Below, piece after piece: positions 17,372 through 28,673 of a stretch of DNA of 64,000 bases. The stretch comes from Ancylobacter pratisalsi (GTDB lineage Bacteria > Pseudomonadota > Alphaproteobacteria > Rhizobiales > Xanthobacteraceae). The position numbers were made by a program, and so were the translations under genes. The stretch lies in NCBI RefSeq assembly GCF_010669125.1, contig NZ_CP048630.1:2988001-3052000 (forward strand). The letters run 5' to 3'. The number at the start of each line of letters is the position of its first letter. The first letter of the stretch is position 1. Below the pieces are notes generated by a model. It did not search any database and had not been told where the DNA came from. It saw only the letters and a program-made list of their open reading frames with translations.

Positions 17372-18265
17372 TCAGCTGCGATACCGCAAAGTGTCGATCA
17401 ACAGAGAGAGGGCCGGGGAGGAATGGCGCCGGCTTGGGTAATAAAGGTGATAACCGGGAAAGGGCGCACACCAGTCCTCCAGCACCCGCATAAGCCTGCC
17501 GTCGCTGATGTAGGGCAGCGCATGGTCCTCGGGCATGTAGGCAAGCCCCAACCCGTCCAGCGCCGATGCCAGCCGCATGGTCAGGTTGTTGAAGACCAAC
17601 TGGCCGTCGGAGCGAACCTTGACCTCGCGTCCATCCTTCTCCAGCCCCCACGCGAACAGTCCGCCATGGGTCGGGAAGCGCGTGGCGATGCAATTATGCG
17701 ACGTTAAATCCTGCGGGGTTTTGGGAACCCCGTATCGCTCGAAATAAGCGGGGGAGCTGACGACAGCCATGCGCATCTCGGGGCCGATCCGCACCGCGAT
17801 CATGTCCTTGGCGACCTGCTCGCCGAGGCGCACACCGGCGTCATAGCCTTCGGCGACAATGTCGACGAGGCCATAGTCGATGATGATCTCCACCTTGATG
17901 TCGGGATGATCCGGCAGGAAGCGGCGTAAGGCTGGCTGCAGGATGGAGATGGCCGGATGCTCTCCGGCCGTGATGCGGACCGTGCCGGCGGGCTTGCCCC
18001 GCAAATCTCCCAAAGCCGCAATCTCCGCCTCGATTTCCTCGAAGCGCGGACCAACGGTGGCCAAGAGCCTGATACCGGCTTCCGTCGGCGCAACGCTGCG
18101 TGTGGTCCGGGTCAACAGCCGCAGATCAAGCCGTTCTTCGAGAGCCTTGATCGTCTGGCTGAGCGCCGACTGCGAAACCCCGAGCTTGGCGCCGGCCTTG
18201 GTGAAACTGCGTTCTCTCGCCACCATGGCGAAAGCGGCAAGGTCGTTGAAGTTCGGCGCGGACAT
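17372..18265 (-). CDS. LysR-family transcriptional regulator
   Basis: 297 residues. The N-terminal winged HTH is clear (FAMVARERSFTKAGAKLGVS then QSALSQTIKALEERL), followed by a type 2 periplasmic-binding-like effector domain. The C-terminal LEDWCAPFPGYHLYYPSRRH matches that of the second regulator at 32551-33444 (LEDWCAYWDGFYLYYPSRRQ), so these are paralogs of the DmlR/YafC-like group. It converges with the DUF4405 gene and diverges from the flavodoxin gene, which it probably regulates. Confidence 0.92.
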   Translation of the reverse strand: MSAPNFNDLAAFAMVARERSFTKAGAKLGVSQSALSQTIKALEERLDLRLLTRTTRSVAPTEAGIRLLATVGPRFEEIEAEIAALGDLRGKPAGTVRITAGEHPAISILQPALRRFLPDHPDIKVEIIIDYGLVDIVAEGYDAGVRLGEQVAKDMIAVRIGPEMRMAVVSSPAYFERYGVPKTPQDLTSHNCIATRFPTHGGLFAWGLEKDGREVKVRSDGQLVFNNLTMRLASALDGLGLAYMPEDHALPYISDGRLMRVLEDWCAPFPGYHLYYPSRRHSSPALSLLIDTLRYRS

Positions 18266-18267
18266 TG

Positions 18268-18309
18268 ATTAGCAAGCCTTATGAGACCATTCGTATTATG
18301 GCTTCTAAT
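18268..18309. promoter_or_regulatory. Inverted repeat between divergent LysR and flavodoxin genes
   Basis: ATTAGCAAGCC at 18268-18278 and GGCTTCTAAT at 18300-18309 form a nearly perfect inverted repeat immediately upstream of the LysR start codon. Between them lies CTTATGAGA (18278-18286), which contains the half-site ATGAG seen in the full operators elsewhere in the window. It is a candidate autoregulatory operator. Confidence 0.55.
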
Positions 18310-18388
18310 CATGGACGGCCGCAATCGCTAGATACAGCTTCATGAATATCTCCACGCCCATAGGGGCCGCAGATAATGGAGGCGCATT

Positions 18389-19998
<1,610 letters not shown>

Positions 19999-20066
19999 TA
20001 GCGCGCGTTGCTCATCGCATTTAGCAAAACCGGACATCCCGAGCGCCTGCCTTGTGTCAAGAGCAC

Positions 20067-20165
20067 ACGTCCGCTTAGCGCCGCCATCTCGGCCATTGAT
20101 CTGGCAACGGGCGCGGCCAAAAACGGACATCAGCGAGGTGGGGCACGTCGGCACCTTTACGCCAA
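20067..20165 (+). repeat. Dispersed ~90-bp repeat, copy B
   Basis: It shares GCGCCGCCATCTCGGCCATT with copy C (29611-29698) and CTCGGCCATTGATCTGG with copy A (12697-12794). All three share GCGAGGTGGGGCACGTCGGC. The gap 19999-20342 holds nothing else that I can support. Confidence 0.75.
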
Positions 20166-20342
20166 TTCGAGAACTTGCTTAATTGCCTAGAAGTGGACTG
20201 CGATACGAGACCGCGTACCTGACAAATGAGGGGTATCCTTCAGTCAGAGCCGGTACCATTCGGAATCAGGACGAGTTGCTCCTCGCTGCACGACCGTGCT
20301 GCATGACCTCCGCGTCTTCGAGGGCTCAGGTCGTCCATACCC

Positions 20343-21200
20343 TCACCGTTCCGGCGCAGGCACCAAGCTTCGCGTAGCATCATCCGCGGTATCGATGCAC
20401 GCCAGCGCCGTCCTCGGCAAGAAGAGCGGGCATGGTGCCATCGGATTGGCCAGCACCATTCCGTCGACATGGAACACCGTCCGGATGGTCTCGGCGGTGA
20501 TGACATCGACGGGGCACCCCAAGCCAGCGATGGAGCCCTCGCTCAGCAGAGCCAGCTTGTCGGCGAATTGCCCGGCCTGGTTGATGTCGTGCAGGACGGC
20601 GAGAATCGTCTTGCCCCGCTCGTCGACCAGCCGGCGCAACAGCGCGAGCAGCTCGAGCTGATGGGCCATGTCGAGATAAGTGGTGGGCTCATCGAGCAGC
20701 AGGATGTCGGCAGATTGCGCCAGCGTCATCGCCAGCCAGGCACGCTGGCGCTGTCCGCCCGAAAGAGTGGCGAGCGGCTGCTCTGCCCGCGCCACCATGT
20801 GCGTTAGTTCCAGCGCCTCGATGCAGGCGGCCCGGTCGGCTGCCGACCACGGGGCGAGCGGCCGGCGATGCGGGTAGCGGCCCTGTTCCACCAGATCGCG
20901 TACCGTGATGTCATCCGGCGCACGCGGTATCTGAGGCAGAAAGCTCAGTCGTATTGCCAGCTGCTTGCGCGAGAGTTGCGCGATCGGCTGCCCCTCCAGG
21001 CTGATCGTTCCGGATTTGGGGGCAAGCAGTCCTGCAAGGGCGCGCAGCAAGGTGGATTTGCCGCAGCCATTCGGGCCGAGCAGAGCCGTGAACCGGCCGC
21101 GCTCGATGCCGATCGACAGCCGGTTCACAATGTCCCGGCCGTGATAGCCGATGGTGACCTCGTGAGCCTGCAGCGGCATCGGAGATGTCGGTTCAGTCAT
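20343..21200 (-). CDS. Iron-siderophore ABC transporter ATP-binding protein
   Basis: 285 residues of the FepC/FecE/FhuC type: Walker A LGPNGCGKST (41-50), the Q-loop near FLPQIPRAPDDITVRDLVEQGRYP, signature LSGGQRQRAWLAMTLAQ, Walker B ILLLDEPTTYLD and the switch His in ILAVLHDINQA. It powers import of a ferric siderophore (or haem/cobalamin-type chelate) through the two FecCD permeases encoded just upstream; the start overlaps the end of the preceding permease gene. Last gene of the uptake locus. Confidence 0.93.
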   Translation of the reverse strand: MTEPTSPMPLQAHEVTIGYHGRDIVNRLSIGIERGRFTALLGPNGCGKSTLLRALAGLLAPKSGTISLEGQPIAQLSRKQLAIRLSFLPQIPRAPDDITVRDLVEQGRYPHRRPLAPWSAADRAACIEALELTHMVARAEQPLATLSGGQRQRAWLAMTLAQSADILLLDEPTTYLDMAHQLELLALLRRLVDERGKTILAVLHDINQAGQFADKLALLSEGSIAGLGCPVDVITAETIRTVFHVDGMVLANPMAPCPLFLPRTALACIDTADDATRSLVPAPER

Positions 21201-22146
21201 TCCTTCGCCTCCACAGCAGGAGCCCGATGAACGGTGCGCCGATCAACGGCGTCAGAAGCCCTGCGGGCAATTGCACAAGCCGCCCGATCATATCGGCACC
21301 GGCCAGCAGGAGTGCTCCGCAGAGCGCAGCGGCCGGCAGCCGGATCGCGTGGCGGGTGGACAGGCCGCGCACCAGCTGGGGTGCAAGCAGGCCGATAAAG
21401 CTGATCGGCCCTGCCGCCGCCACCGACGCCCCGGCGAGCACGGTGCACAAGGCGATCAGCATTGCGCGCATCGCTTGCAGCGGCAGGCCGAGCGCGCCGC
21501 TCACATCGTCGTCGAAGGCGGACAGATCAAGATCGCGGGCAAGCCACCACGTTGTGGCAAGAGCCGGAAGCGACCACACGGCCAGCCATCGGAGATTCGT
21601 CCAGTCGGCGTTGTAGATGCTGCCCGCCATCCAGGCGAGCGCCCGCTGCACATCGCGGATGTCGCCAAAGACGGTGAGGAGCGAGGTCAACGCGCCTGTC
21701 GCCGCTCCGATGCCGATGCCGACCAATATCAGTCGGATCGAGGACGTGCCGCCTCGCCAGGCCAACACATAGATTGCGGCGGCAGCGAGTGCGCCCCCGG
21801 CAAAGCCGGCGAGCGGCATGAGGTGGCCGATCGCTCCCTCCGTTCCGACCACCAGCAGCGCGACGGCGAGGCTCGCACCGCTGTTGATGCCGAGGAGGCC
21901 GGGCTCGGCGAGCGGATTGCGCATCACCGCCTGGGTGATGGCGCCGGCCACGCCGAGGCAGGCGCCCACCAACAGCGCGGTCGCGACGCGCGGCGCACGT
22001 ACTGTGCCGAGGATGGTGGCGGCGATCGGATCTCCCTGAAGCGCCGCGAGAATGTCTTGCGGCGCAAGCCCGCGATCGCCCCAGCTCAGCGACAGCGCCG
22101 CGACGATCGCCACCAGAAGAACGAGGAGTGCCAGCCCGCGGTTCAT
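21193..22146 (-). CDS. FecCD-family iron-siderophore permease (second permease)
   Basis: 317 residues from the ATG at 22146 that overlaps the stop of the other permease gene; a longer frame to 22311 only reads across that gene. About nine membrane segments, with the family hallmarks RAPRVATALLVGACLGVAGAITQAVMRNPLAEPGLLGINSGA and GPISFIGLLAPQLVR. It forms the heteromeric membrane channel together with the product of 22143-23165, by analogy to FepD/FepG or FecC/FecD. Confidence 0.93.
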   Translation of the reverse strand: MNRGLALLVLLVAIVAALSLSWGDRGLAPQDILAALQGDPIAATILGTVRAPRVATALLVGACLGVAGAITQAVMRNPLAEPGLLGINSGASLAVALLVVGTEGAIGHLMPLAGFAGGALAAAAIYVLAWRGGTSSIRLILVGIGIGAATGALTSLLTVFGDIRDVQRALAWMAGSIYNADWTNLRWLAVWSLPALATTWWLARDLDLSAFDDDVSGALGLPLQAMRAMLIALCTVLAGASVAAAGPISFIGLLAPQLVRGLSTRHAIRLPAAALCGALLLAGADMIGRLVQLPAGLLTPLIGAPFIGLLLWRRRND

Positions 22147-23165
22147 CGCATCATCCCGCTGCGTCGGCGCGCGAGTGCGATGAAGACCGGGGCGCCGAGC
22201 AGCGCCATGGCGATGCCGACCGGCAAGTCGATGCCGACGAGCCAGCGGATGCCGGTATCGGCGACAAGCACCAGCAGCGCGCCGAGTGGGGCGCTGTAGG
22301 CCATGATCCATCGGTAGTCAGCGCCAACCAGGAGCCGCGCGGCGTGGGGAACCACGAGGCCGACGAAGCCGACCGGTCCGGCGAGGGCCACGGCGGAACC
22401 CGCCAGCGCCACCACCAGCAATCCCGCAATCAACCGCCACCGCACCACGTTCTGGCCGACCGTGCTGGCAAGGTCGCCGCCGAGGCTGAGCGTCATGATC
22501 GGGCGCGCGACGGCAAGAGCGGATGCCAGCCCCGCAAGCCCATAGGGCGCAAGCTCCATCACGGTCGACAGTGATCGCCCCGTGAGGCTGCCAGCCGCCC
22601 AAAATCTCAGATTGTCCAGCGTGCCGTGGTTCAGCAGCAGCAGGCTGGTGGTCGCCGAGGTCAGGAAAGCGGTCAGCACCGCGCCGGCAAGAGCAAGCTT
22701 CAGTGGCGTCGCACCGCCGCGGCCGATCGAACCCAGCGCATAGACGCAGAGCCCTGCGACACTCGCTCCGCCGAATGCGAACCAGACTAGACTGCCGCTG
22801 GCGTCGATGCTGGTGAAGGCGAGAGCCAGCACGACAGCGAATGCGGCGCCGGCATTGATGCCAAGCAGGCCCGGGGACGCCAGCGGATTTGCGGTTACCG
22901 CCTGCATGATGGCGCCGGCAACCGCGAGCTGTGCGCCAACCAGAAGTCCGGCCAGCATCCGGGGCAGGCGTACGTCCAGCAGCACGATATGCTCGCGCGA
23001 GCCGTCCGGCCGCATCAGGGCCTCAAACCACACGCCGGGGGCGATCTGAGAACTGCCTACCGACAGCGCCCACAATGCCGTCGGCGGCACCAAGGCGATG
23101 AGCAACACAAGGCCGAGCACGCGCCGGTCGCTGCGGCGCGGCGGGATGGCGTCAAGGTTTGGCAA
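22143..23165 (-). CDS. FecCD-family iron-siderophore permease (first permease)
   Basis: 340 residues with ~9 membrane segments. RLPRMLAGLLVGAQLAVAGAIMQAVTANPLASPGLLGINAGA and GPVGFVGLVVPHAARLL are the standard FecCD motifs. The start overlaps the end of the binding-protein gene and the stop overlaps the second permease (ATGA), so translation is coupled along the locus. Confidence 0.93.
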   Translation of the reverse strand: MPNLDAIPPRRSDRRVLGLVLLIALVPPTALWALSVGSSQIAPGVWFEALMRPDGSREHIVLLDVRLPRMLAGLLVGAQLAVAGAIMQAVTANPLASPGLLGINAGAAFAVVLALAFTSIDASGSLVWFAFGGASVAGLCVYALGSIGRGGATPLKLALAGAVLTAFLTSATTSLLLLNHGTLDNLRFWAAGSLTGRSLSTVMELAPYGLAGLASALAVARPIMTLSLGGDLASTVGQNVVRWRLIAGLLVVALAGSAVALAGPVGFVGLVVPHAARLLVGADYRWIMAYSAPLGALLVLVADTGIRWLVGIDLPVGIAMALLGAPVFIALARRRSGMMR

Positions 23166-24084
23166 TGATCAGGCGCTCGATGTCATCCAGCACGCGATGC
23201 GCGGAGGTAACTCCGCTGAACTCCATCCAGGTGCCGGCATCGACCCGGTGCACACGTCCGGACTTTACCGCCGGAAGCATGCGCCAGAGCGGATTATCAG
23301 TCACTTCCTCGTGCCGACCGTTGGTATCAGAGTTGTTTGCGCCGCCAACGATGTAGAGCAGCACGTCCCCCTGGAGGTTGACCAGTTCCTCCCAGTCGGG
23401 TCGCTTCAGCGTCGCGTTGCCCTGCGCTTTCTCATAGTCGGTCCGCCGCACGCCGACATCCCGGAGCACTAAGAACGGGCCATAGGTGTTCGGTCCGTCG
23501 AGATTTACCTGAAAATCCCAGGAAGTAATCCGCACCACCGAGACGCGCTGGTCGGGAATGCGGGGCTTCAGCGCCGCCACGCGGGCGTCATAGGCCGCGA
23601 GCAACTCTGCGGCCTTCTGTTCGCGGCCGGTGGCTTGCGCCAGCCGCGACAGAAAGGTCTTCCAGTCCCCCGCCGAGATCAGCAGCGTCGGTGCCAGTTG
23701 CGAGAGCAGTGGATAGGCGCTGTCCGCCATGGAGACGCCGATGATGAGATCCGGCTTGAGCGCGACCAGCCGCTCGATGCTCGGCTCGAAATAGCTGCCG
23801 AGATCGGCGACGCCACGGCGCTCGGCTTCATCGCGAAGAATCCGGTCGCTCATCAGCCTGAGCGGCGCCCCGACGATCGGCAGGCCAAGCTCCAGCCCCA
23901 TACCGAGGCTGAAGGTGGGGTCCATCGCGACGATGCGGGCAGGATCCTTGGGTACGCAGATCGGCGCATGCAGCACGCCGGAGCCGTCGATCAGCCGGCC
24001 GTCGCAGCCGCCGTGCGCATGGGAGGGAGTGCCCGAGAGGACGAGCATGGTCAAGCAGGCGAAAAAAATGGCCTTTAGTGTCAT
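23152..24084 (-). CDS. Periplasmic iron-siderophore-binding protein (FecB/FepB type)
   Basis: 310 residues. Signal peptide ending SGTPSHAHGG. The mature protein has the TroA-like helical-backbone fold: ARIVAMDPTFSLGMGLELGLPIVG at the start and VALKPDLIIGVSMADSAYPLLSQLAPT after it, typical of class III binding proteins for siderophores. Its start overlaps the FhuF-like gene stop by one base, and it feeds the two FecCD permeases encoded immediately downstream. Confidence 0.9.
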   Translation of the reverse strand: MTLKAIFFACLTMLVLSGTPSHAHGGCDGRLIDGSGVLHAPICVPKDPARIVAMDPTFSLGMGLELGLPIVGAPLRLMSDRILRDEAERRGVADLGSYFEPSIERLVALKPDLIIGVSMADSAYPLLSQLAPTLLISAGDWKTFLSRLAQATGREQKAAELLAAYDARVAALKPRIPDQRVSVVRITSWDFQVNLDGPNTYGPFLVLRDVGVRRTDYEKAQGNATLKRPDWEELVNLQGDVLLYIVGGANNSDTNGRHEEVTDNPLWRMLPAVKSGRVHRVDAGTWMEFSGVTSAHRVLDDIERLIIAKP

Positions 24085-25028
24085 CAGGAGAGGTCTTTCG
24101 GGTGTGCGGCACCGGTGGGGGCCGTGTCCACGAGGGGGGGCAGGCCGAGTCGGTACCGCATCTGCGCCTCAATGCGTCGACGGCGCTCGTGCGGAGACAC
24201 CAGCACGCAGGTCGAGCAGTAAGATCCGCCCGGCGCCGTGTAGAATCGGCAGCAGCCGCCGCGCGCGCGGAAGCTGCGACGGGCGATGATGCGGCGCGGG
24301 CTCGCCTCGTCCCGTACGACGATCTCGAAGAAGTGCAGTTGCCGGTTGGCGAGCGGCGAGCCGGGACCCTTCAATATGGCGAGCGCTTCGGCCTGCGCGG
24401 ACTCCTCGCATCCGAACTGTCGCCCGGCTTCGAGGAAACGTGCGGCGACGGAATCCGACACCAGGCGCCACATCGCCTGCCACGGCAATCCGGTGCGCCC
24501 GTGCAGACGGTGGATCAGAGGCTCCATATGGGCTTCCAGCCCTTCGCGCAGCTCGCTCCGCAATCCTTCCCGATCGACAGGACGGCAGCTTGAGCTGCGG
24601 CGGGAATTGCCTCCCCTGTCGGTAACACAGCGCGGGTCGAGCAACCGGAGCCGGACCTTCGGTCTGCCCTCGGCAGGCAGTTCGAAGGCTAGGGCGCAGT
24701 TCTCCGGCACGAATGCCGGAACCAGACAGTGCGACAGATATGGCGAGGCGGCGGCAATGCCGAGCACGCCAGCATATTCGGAGATGAAGTACGCCGCCGC
24801 GCCCTTGGCGTCGAGGCCGGGCGTTCCTGCCTGCTGGCGCGCCAGCATGGCGGCAAGGAACCGGTCGTCGGCAAGCAGCGACGGGACGGGCATGAAGCCG
24901 GGCGCCATTGGCCCGATCTCCACCTCCGGCAATGGCCAATGCTGCGCCATCACGCCGAAGGCGACGCGGAGCTTTCGCGCCGCCGCGTTTGTATTCTCGC
25001 GGTCGTCTGTCCGTCCGTTCATGGCCAT
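24084..25028 (-). CDS. FhuF-like ferric siderophore reductase with [2Fe-2S] motif
   Basis: 314 residues. The C-terminus carries GCCRFYTAPGGSYCSTC, the CC-x10-C-x2-C cluster that binds an unusual [2Fe-2S] centre in FhuF and its relatives. The N-terminal part lacks other motifs but matches the family in length. In the cytoplasm it would reduce ferric iron to release it from the imported siderophore. It lies between the receptor and the periplasmic binding-protein genes, as expected for a complete uptake-and-release operon; it may also replace the broken SIP-type reductase at 10205-10570. Confidence 0.87.
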   Translation of the reverse strand: MAMNGRTDDRENTNAAARKLRVAFGVMAQHWPLPEVEIGPMAPGFMPVPSLLADDRFLAAMLARQQAGTPGLDAKGAAAYFISEYAGVLGIAAASPYLSHCLVPAFVPENCALAFELPAEGRPKVRLRLLDPRCVTDRGGNSRRSSSCRPVDREGLRSELREGLEAHMEPLIHRLHGRTGLPWQAMWRLVSDSVAARFLEAGRQFGCEESAQAEALAILKGPGSPLANRQLHFFEIVVRDEASPRRIIARRSFRARGGCCRFYTAPGGSYCSTCVLVSPHERRRRIEAQMRYRLGLPPLVDTAPTGAAHPKDLS

Positions 25029-25048
25029 AGCTTTGTCGCCGGAGAGGT

Positions 25049-27526
25049 TCAGAACGTGGCCCGGGCCCGCACCCCGATCACGCGTCCGTCGCCGACGGTT
25101 GCTGAGGATGAGTCGCCGTTCACGGAGATCCCGGTCAGATACTCCTCATCGAATATGTTCTTCGCGAACAGCGTCATCGACCAGTTGCTAGCCTCATAGC
25201 CGATCGCGGCATTGACGATGGTGAAGGCCGAGACCTGTTCGTCCGCCGTATTGGCGACGTCGGCGGTGGAATAGTAGCTATCGGTATAGGCAAGATCAGC
25301 CGATACGAAGACGCCCGAGGCATGGCGGTAGATGCCGCCGATATTGAAGGTCACCGCCGGCGCTTCGGGGAATTCACCTCCAACCTCGATGCCCACCGCC
25401 GGCACGGCGCTGTCGAATTCGGTCTTGAGCAGACCCACCGAAGCGAAGGCGGTGAATTCCTGTGTCACCAGCGCGCGAAGCTCGACTTCGCCGCCATAGG
25501 CGTGGGCCTTGCCCACATTGGCAGTGATGGTCTGCGGATAGCCGAGAACGGGGTCGTCGACGTCGGTCTGCAGATCGCTGTACTTGTAGTAGAAGCCGTT
25601 GGCGTTGATCTCCAGCCGGTCGTCCAGCCACTTGGAGCGATAGGCGACCTCATAGGCCCACAGCGTCTCGGGATCGACATCGTAGACGTTGCCGCTGCCG
25701 TCGACGGCCGAGAAGCCGGCGCGGAAGCCCTCGCTCACCGTGAAGGCGATGGACTGCTTCGCGTCAATCTCATAGGCGACACCGATCTTGGGCAGCGCCA
25801 CGAGATAGCTGACATCGCCGTCATAGCTGGTGGATTCATAGGCCGGGATGCCTGTCATGATCGTCTCGAACAGGTTGAGCGTCATGCCTTCGGCGTCATT
25901 CTCCACCTTCTCGTAGCCAAGGCGGCCGCCGAACAGCAGCGACCAGCGCTCGGTCAGCGCGTAACGCAGGTCCGCATAGCCGGCATAGGAGGTGATCAAA
26001 TTGTCGCCTTCGAGCTGCTGATAGAGGATCGGATCGACGATGCCGTAGCTGGGTTCGGCGATGGAAATCTCCGAGTCCGGCTTGTTGCTGAATCGGCCAT
26101 AATTGAACCCGATGACGCCGCTCAGCGGGCGCGCACCCTCTTCAAGTTCGAGGCGAAGATCCTCGGTGAAATCCTGTCCGGCGCGCAGCTCGTCGCGTAG
26201 ATAGAATGCCGAGCCCGGTAGGCTGGAGATGTCGGCATCGGTCTCGGTATAGGCCGTGACCGAGCGCAGCTTGATGCCGTCCGCGAGCCGCTGCGACACG
26301 TCGGCGATTATGGTAGTGACGTCGGTGTACCGCAATTCCGCAGCGGAGACGCCGCCATTGTAGTTGCGATCGAAGAAGTTCGGACCTGACGCCACCGGGA
26401 AGCCCGGCTTGTCGGAATTGTAGCTGACGGTGATCAGCGCCTCGAAGCCATCGAGCTGCTCCGGCGTGAACAGCACCTTGGCACGCAGGCTGGAGAACTC
26501 GTCATCGTCCAGGGGGTCGTTCAGGGGATCGGCGAAGGCGATCCCGCGATCGCCTTCCAGATACTGGCCGGCGACGCGGAAGGCGAGCTGGTTCTCCACC
26601 AGCGGGCCGGACAGCATGAACGCGCCGCTGCCCTGATAGCCGGAATTGGACGAGTCCATATAGTCGAACTCGGCCGCACCCTCCCAGTACCAGGTCGGGT
26701 CGTTGGTGTTGACGATCACCGCGCCGCCCATGGCGTTGCGGCCCTGCAAGGTTGATTGCGGTCCGCGGAACACCTCGACATTGGCAATGTCCCATGTGCC
26801 GCGATTGCCTCGCTGAATACCTTCGGCATTCTGCGAGGCGCCGTCGACGATCAGCGCGATGGTAGGTGACGAATTGGTCGGCGAGGTGAGGCCTTGGGAC
26901 GACAGGCCACGGATGACGATGCCGCTGCTGCCGCGATTGGAGCCGGAAACACGGGTATTGGCGAGTTTGTTCAGCGCACCGCGCAGATCCTCGATGGCGT
27001 AATCGAAGAACTGCTGTCCAGTGACGACGCCCACGCTCGAATACACGTTCGAGAGGTCGCGGGTCAGCTTTTCGCCGGACACGCTGATGGTGTCGAGCTC
27101 CACCATGTCCTGCGCGGTCACGGGCGCTGGCGCAACAATGCGCGCCGGCGCGTCGATCGTTACCGAGCGCGGCGAGGTAAAGCGCCAGTTCAACCCGGTG
27201 CCGGCGAGTAGGTCTTTCAGTGCTTGCTCGGTCGTACGGGAGCCCGTCACGCCCGGCGATCGCAAGCCGCGGGCTGTGGCGGAATCGTACACGATCTGCA
27301 CGCCGCTAGTTGCACCGAAGGAGGCAAGCGCCGTGGAAACGGGACCGGCGGGAATGGCGTAGATCGTGGCCTGGGTCGCTGCGGTTGCGCTTTGGGCACT
27401 AGCTGGATGGAGCGCCGCCCCGCCAACTAACGCTATGGCGGCACAGCCCGCCAGCAACATGACCCGCTTCGCTTTTGATCGCGTTCCATTGGCAAAACCC
27501 AATTCGCCATGGCTGATAGTCCTCAT
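25049..27526 (-). CDS. TonB-dependent siderophore receptor with signalling (STN) domain
   Basis: 825 residues. After a signal peptide (ending HPASAQSA) comes an STN domain, about residues 50-125 (IPAGPVSTALASFGATSGVQ), then a TonB-box/plug region including GQQFFDYAIEDLRGALNKLA and VEVFRGPQSTLQGRNAMGGA, then a 22-strand barrel ending in the terminal Phe (GVRARATF). The STN domain passes a ligand signal to FecR. Its neighbours fecR and fecI upstream fit the iron-regulated transenvelope signalling cascade. The siderophore is unknown; there are no siderophore biosynthesis genes in the window. Confidence 0.93.
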   Translation of the reverse strand: MRTISHGELGFANGTRSKAKRVMLLAGCAAIALVGGAALHPASAQSATAATQATIYAIPAGPVSTALASFGATSGVQIVYDSATARGLRSPGVTGSRTTEQALKDLLAGTGLNWRFTSPRSVTIDAPARIVAPAPVTAQDMVELDTISVSGEKLTRDLSNVYSSVGVVTGQQFFDYAIEDLRGALNKLANTRVSGSNRGSSGIVIRGLSSQGLTSPTNSSPTIALIVDGASQNAEGIQRGNRGTWDIANVEVFRGPQSTLQGRNAMGGAVIVNTNDPTWYWEGAAEFDYMDSSNSGYQGSGAFMLSGPLVENQLAFRVAGQYLEGDRGIAFADPLNDPLDDDEFSSLRAKVLFTPEQLDGFEALITVSYNSDKPGFPVASGPNFFDRNYNGGVSAAELRYTDVTTIIADVSQRLADGIKLRSVTAYTETDADISSLPGSAFYLRDELRAGQDFTEDLRLELEEGARPLSGVIGFNYGRFSNKPDSEISIAEPSYGIVDPILYQQLEGDNLITSYAGYADLRYALTERWSLLFGGRLGYEKVENDAEGMTLNLFETIMTGIPAYESTSYDGDVSYLVALPKIGVAYEIDAKQSIAFTVSEGFRAGFSAVDGSGNVYDVDPETLWAYEVAYRSKWLDDRLEINANGFYYKYSDLQTDVDDPVLGYPQTITANVGKAHAYGGEVELRALVTQEFTAFASVGLLKTEFDSAVPAVGIEVGGEFPEAPAVTFNIGGIYRHASGVFVSADLAYTDSYYSTADVANTADEQVSAFTIVNAAIGYEASNWSMTLFAKNIFDEEYLTGISVNGDSSSATVGDGRVIGVRARATF

Positions 27527-27630
27527 CGAATAATCCCCGTCCCGCCGAGTCCCATTGGTGCGTTGAGAGCACCTCCCTCAGGACAAGACGATGCAGGGCG
27601 AGAAACCCGAATCCCTCGACGCAAATATAA

Positions 27631-28587
27631 TCAGGCGAGCAAGGATAAGCCCCCTGGCAGCTCGATAAGACGAAGCTTCAGTGAGTTGGCTAGATTGGTG
27701 ACAATTTCGTCCGGCCGCGCAAGATGGAATACGCCATCGACGCGTCGCTGCCCGAGGGTCGAGGATGTCAGGACGATGCGCCCATGTCGGTGGCGGTTGA
27801 TGTCTGCCACGACTTCGGCGAGTGGGCGGTTCTCAAAGATCAGCAGCCCTTGACGCCACGGGGCAGCTGTTGCGATATCCGCGGCTTCCGGAGCGGATAG
27901 GCCCGCTGCATCGAAACTCGTGCGCTGGCCGGCCGTCAGCCGTACGCTGCCGTTGCAGGTCACGTCGACCGTGCCACGCATGCATTCCACCAGCGTCGAC
28001 CCTGCGCTCATGGTCACGACAAATGCCGCGTTACGCGCCGTAATCTCACCCGACCCAATGACAGCTTGGAAGGAACGGGCATCCGGCGCGAGTTCGAAGG
28101 CCGCAGCACCGGTTATCAGCCTTACGCCACGGCTGGCGTTGGTAAACTTTGCGTCCAGCGCACTCGCGCCGTCGAGATCCACCGTCGAGCCGTCGGGCAG
28201 TTCGATGCGAGCCTGCTCGCCGGTACCTGTCGAATAGTCGGCCATGATCTGGCCGAACCCAGGCAACAGTCCGAGCGACACGCCTGCCCAACCCGCTGCA
28301 AGAGCCCCGCCAGCACCAGCACCGGCGAGAAACAGACGTCGTGACATGCGCGGAGCGTGTGGGGCCGTGGTCGCAGCGCCGCCGGTTTTCCGCCATGCCG
28401 TGCTGGCGCGCCGAAACGCCCGTTCATGATCCATGCTACGGGCACGCCAGACCTTGAGCCGCTCGGCATCCTCCACGGTCGACTCGCCGGATGTCAGCCG
28501 GACTATCCAGTCGATCGCCTCGCGATGCAGCGTATCGAGCTCATCGGGATGAGCTTTGCGTCGATCGGTATTTGCAGTGAAATCCAT
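27631..28587 (-). CDS. FecR-family anti-sigma/sigma regulator
   Basis: 318 residues from the ATG at 28587; ATGs at 28641 and 28662 and a TTG at 28677 overlapping the sigma factor gene are also in frame, so the start is uncertain. REAIDWIVRLTSGESTVEDAERL followed by WRARSMDHERAF is the cytoplasmic DUF4880 sigma-binding domain; residues about 85-110 form one membrane helix (LFLAGAGAGGALAAGWAGVS); the FecR domain follows (GTGEQARIELPDGSTVDLDG) and a DUF4974-like end contacts the receptor STN domain. It couples the receptor to the sigma factor encoded just before it. Confidence 0.88.
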   Translation of the reverse strand: MDFTANTDRRKAHPDELDTLHREAIDWIVRLTSGESTVEDAERLKVWRARSMDHERAFRRASTAWRKTGGAATTAPHAPRMSRRLFLAGAGAGGALAAGWAGVSLGLLPGFGQIMADYSTGTGEQARIELPDGSTVDLDGASALDAKFTNASRGVRLITGAAAFELAPDARSFQAVIGSGEITARNAAFVVTMSAGSTLVECMRGTVDVTCNGSVRLTAGQRTSFDAAGLSAPEAADIATAAPWRQGLLIFENRPLAEVVADINRHRHGRIVLTSSTLGQRRVDGVFHLARPDEIVTNLANSLKLRLIELPGGLSLLA

Positions 28588-28673
28588 ATCGCCCAATAGC
28601 CCGTGCCCGGAGCGGGTCTTGCGGCCGTGTATATGCGCCATTGACGATGCTTGAGACAACATGGCACGCAGAA

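Noticed and set aside
21271..22299. 342-residue plus-strand ORF
   Set aside because: Antisense of the FecCD permease; the residues are Gly/Arg/His-rich without any family feature.
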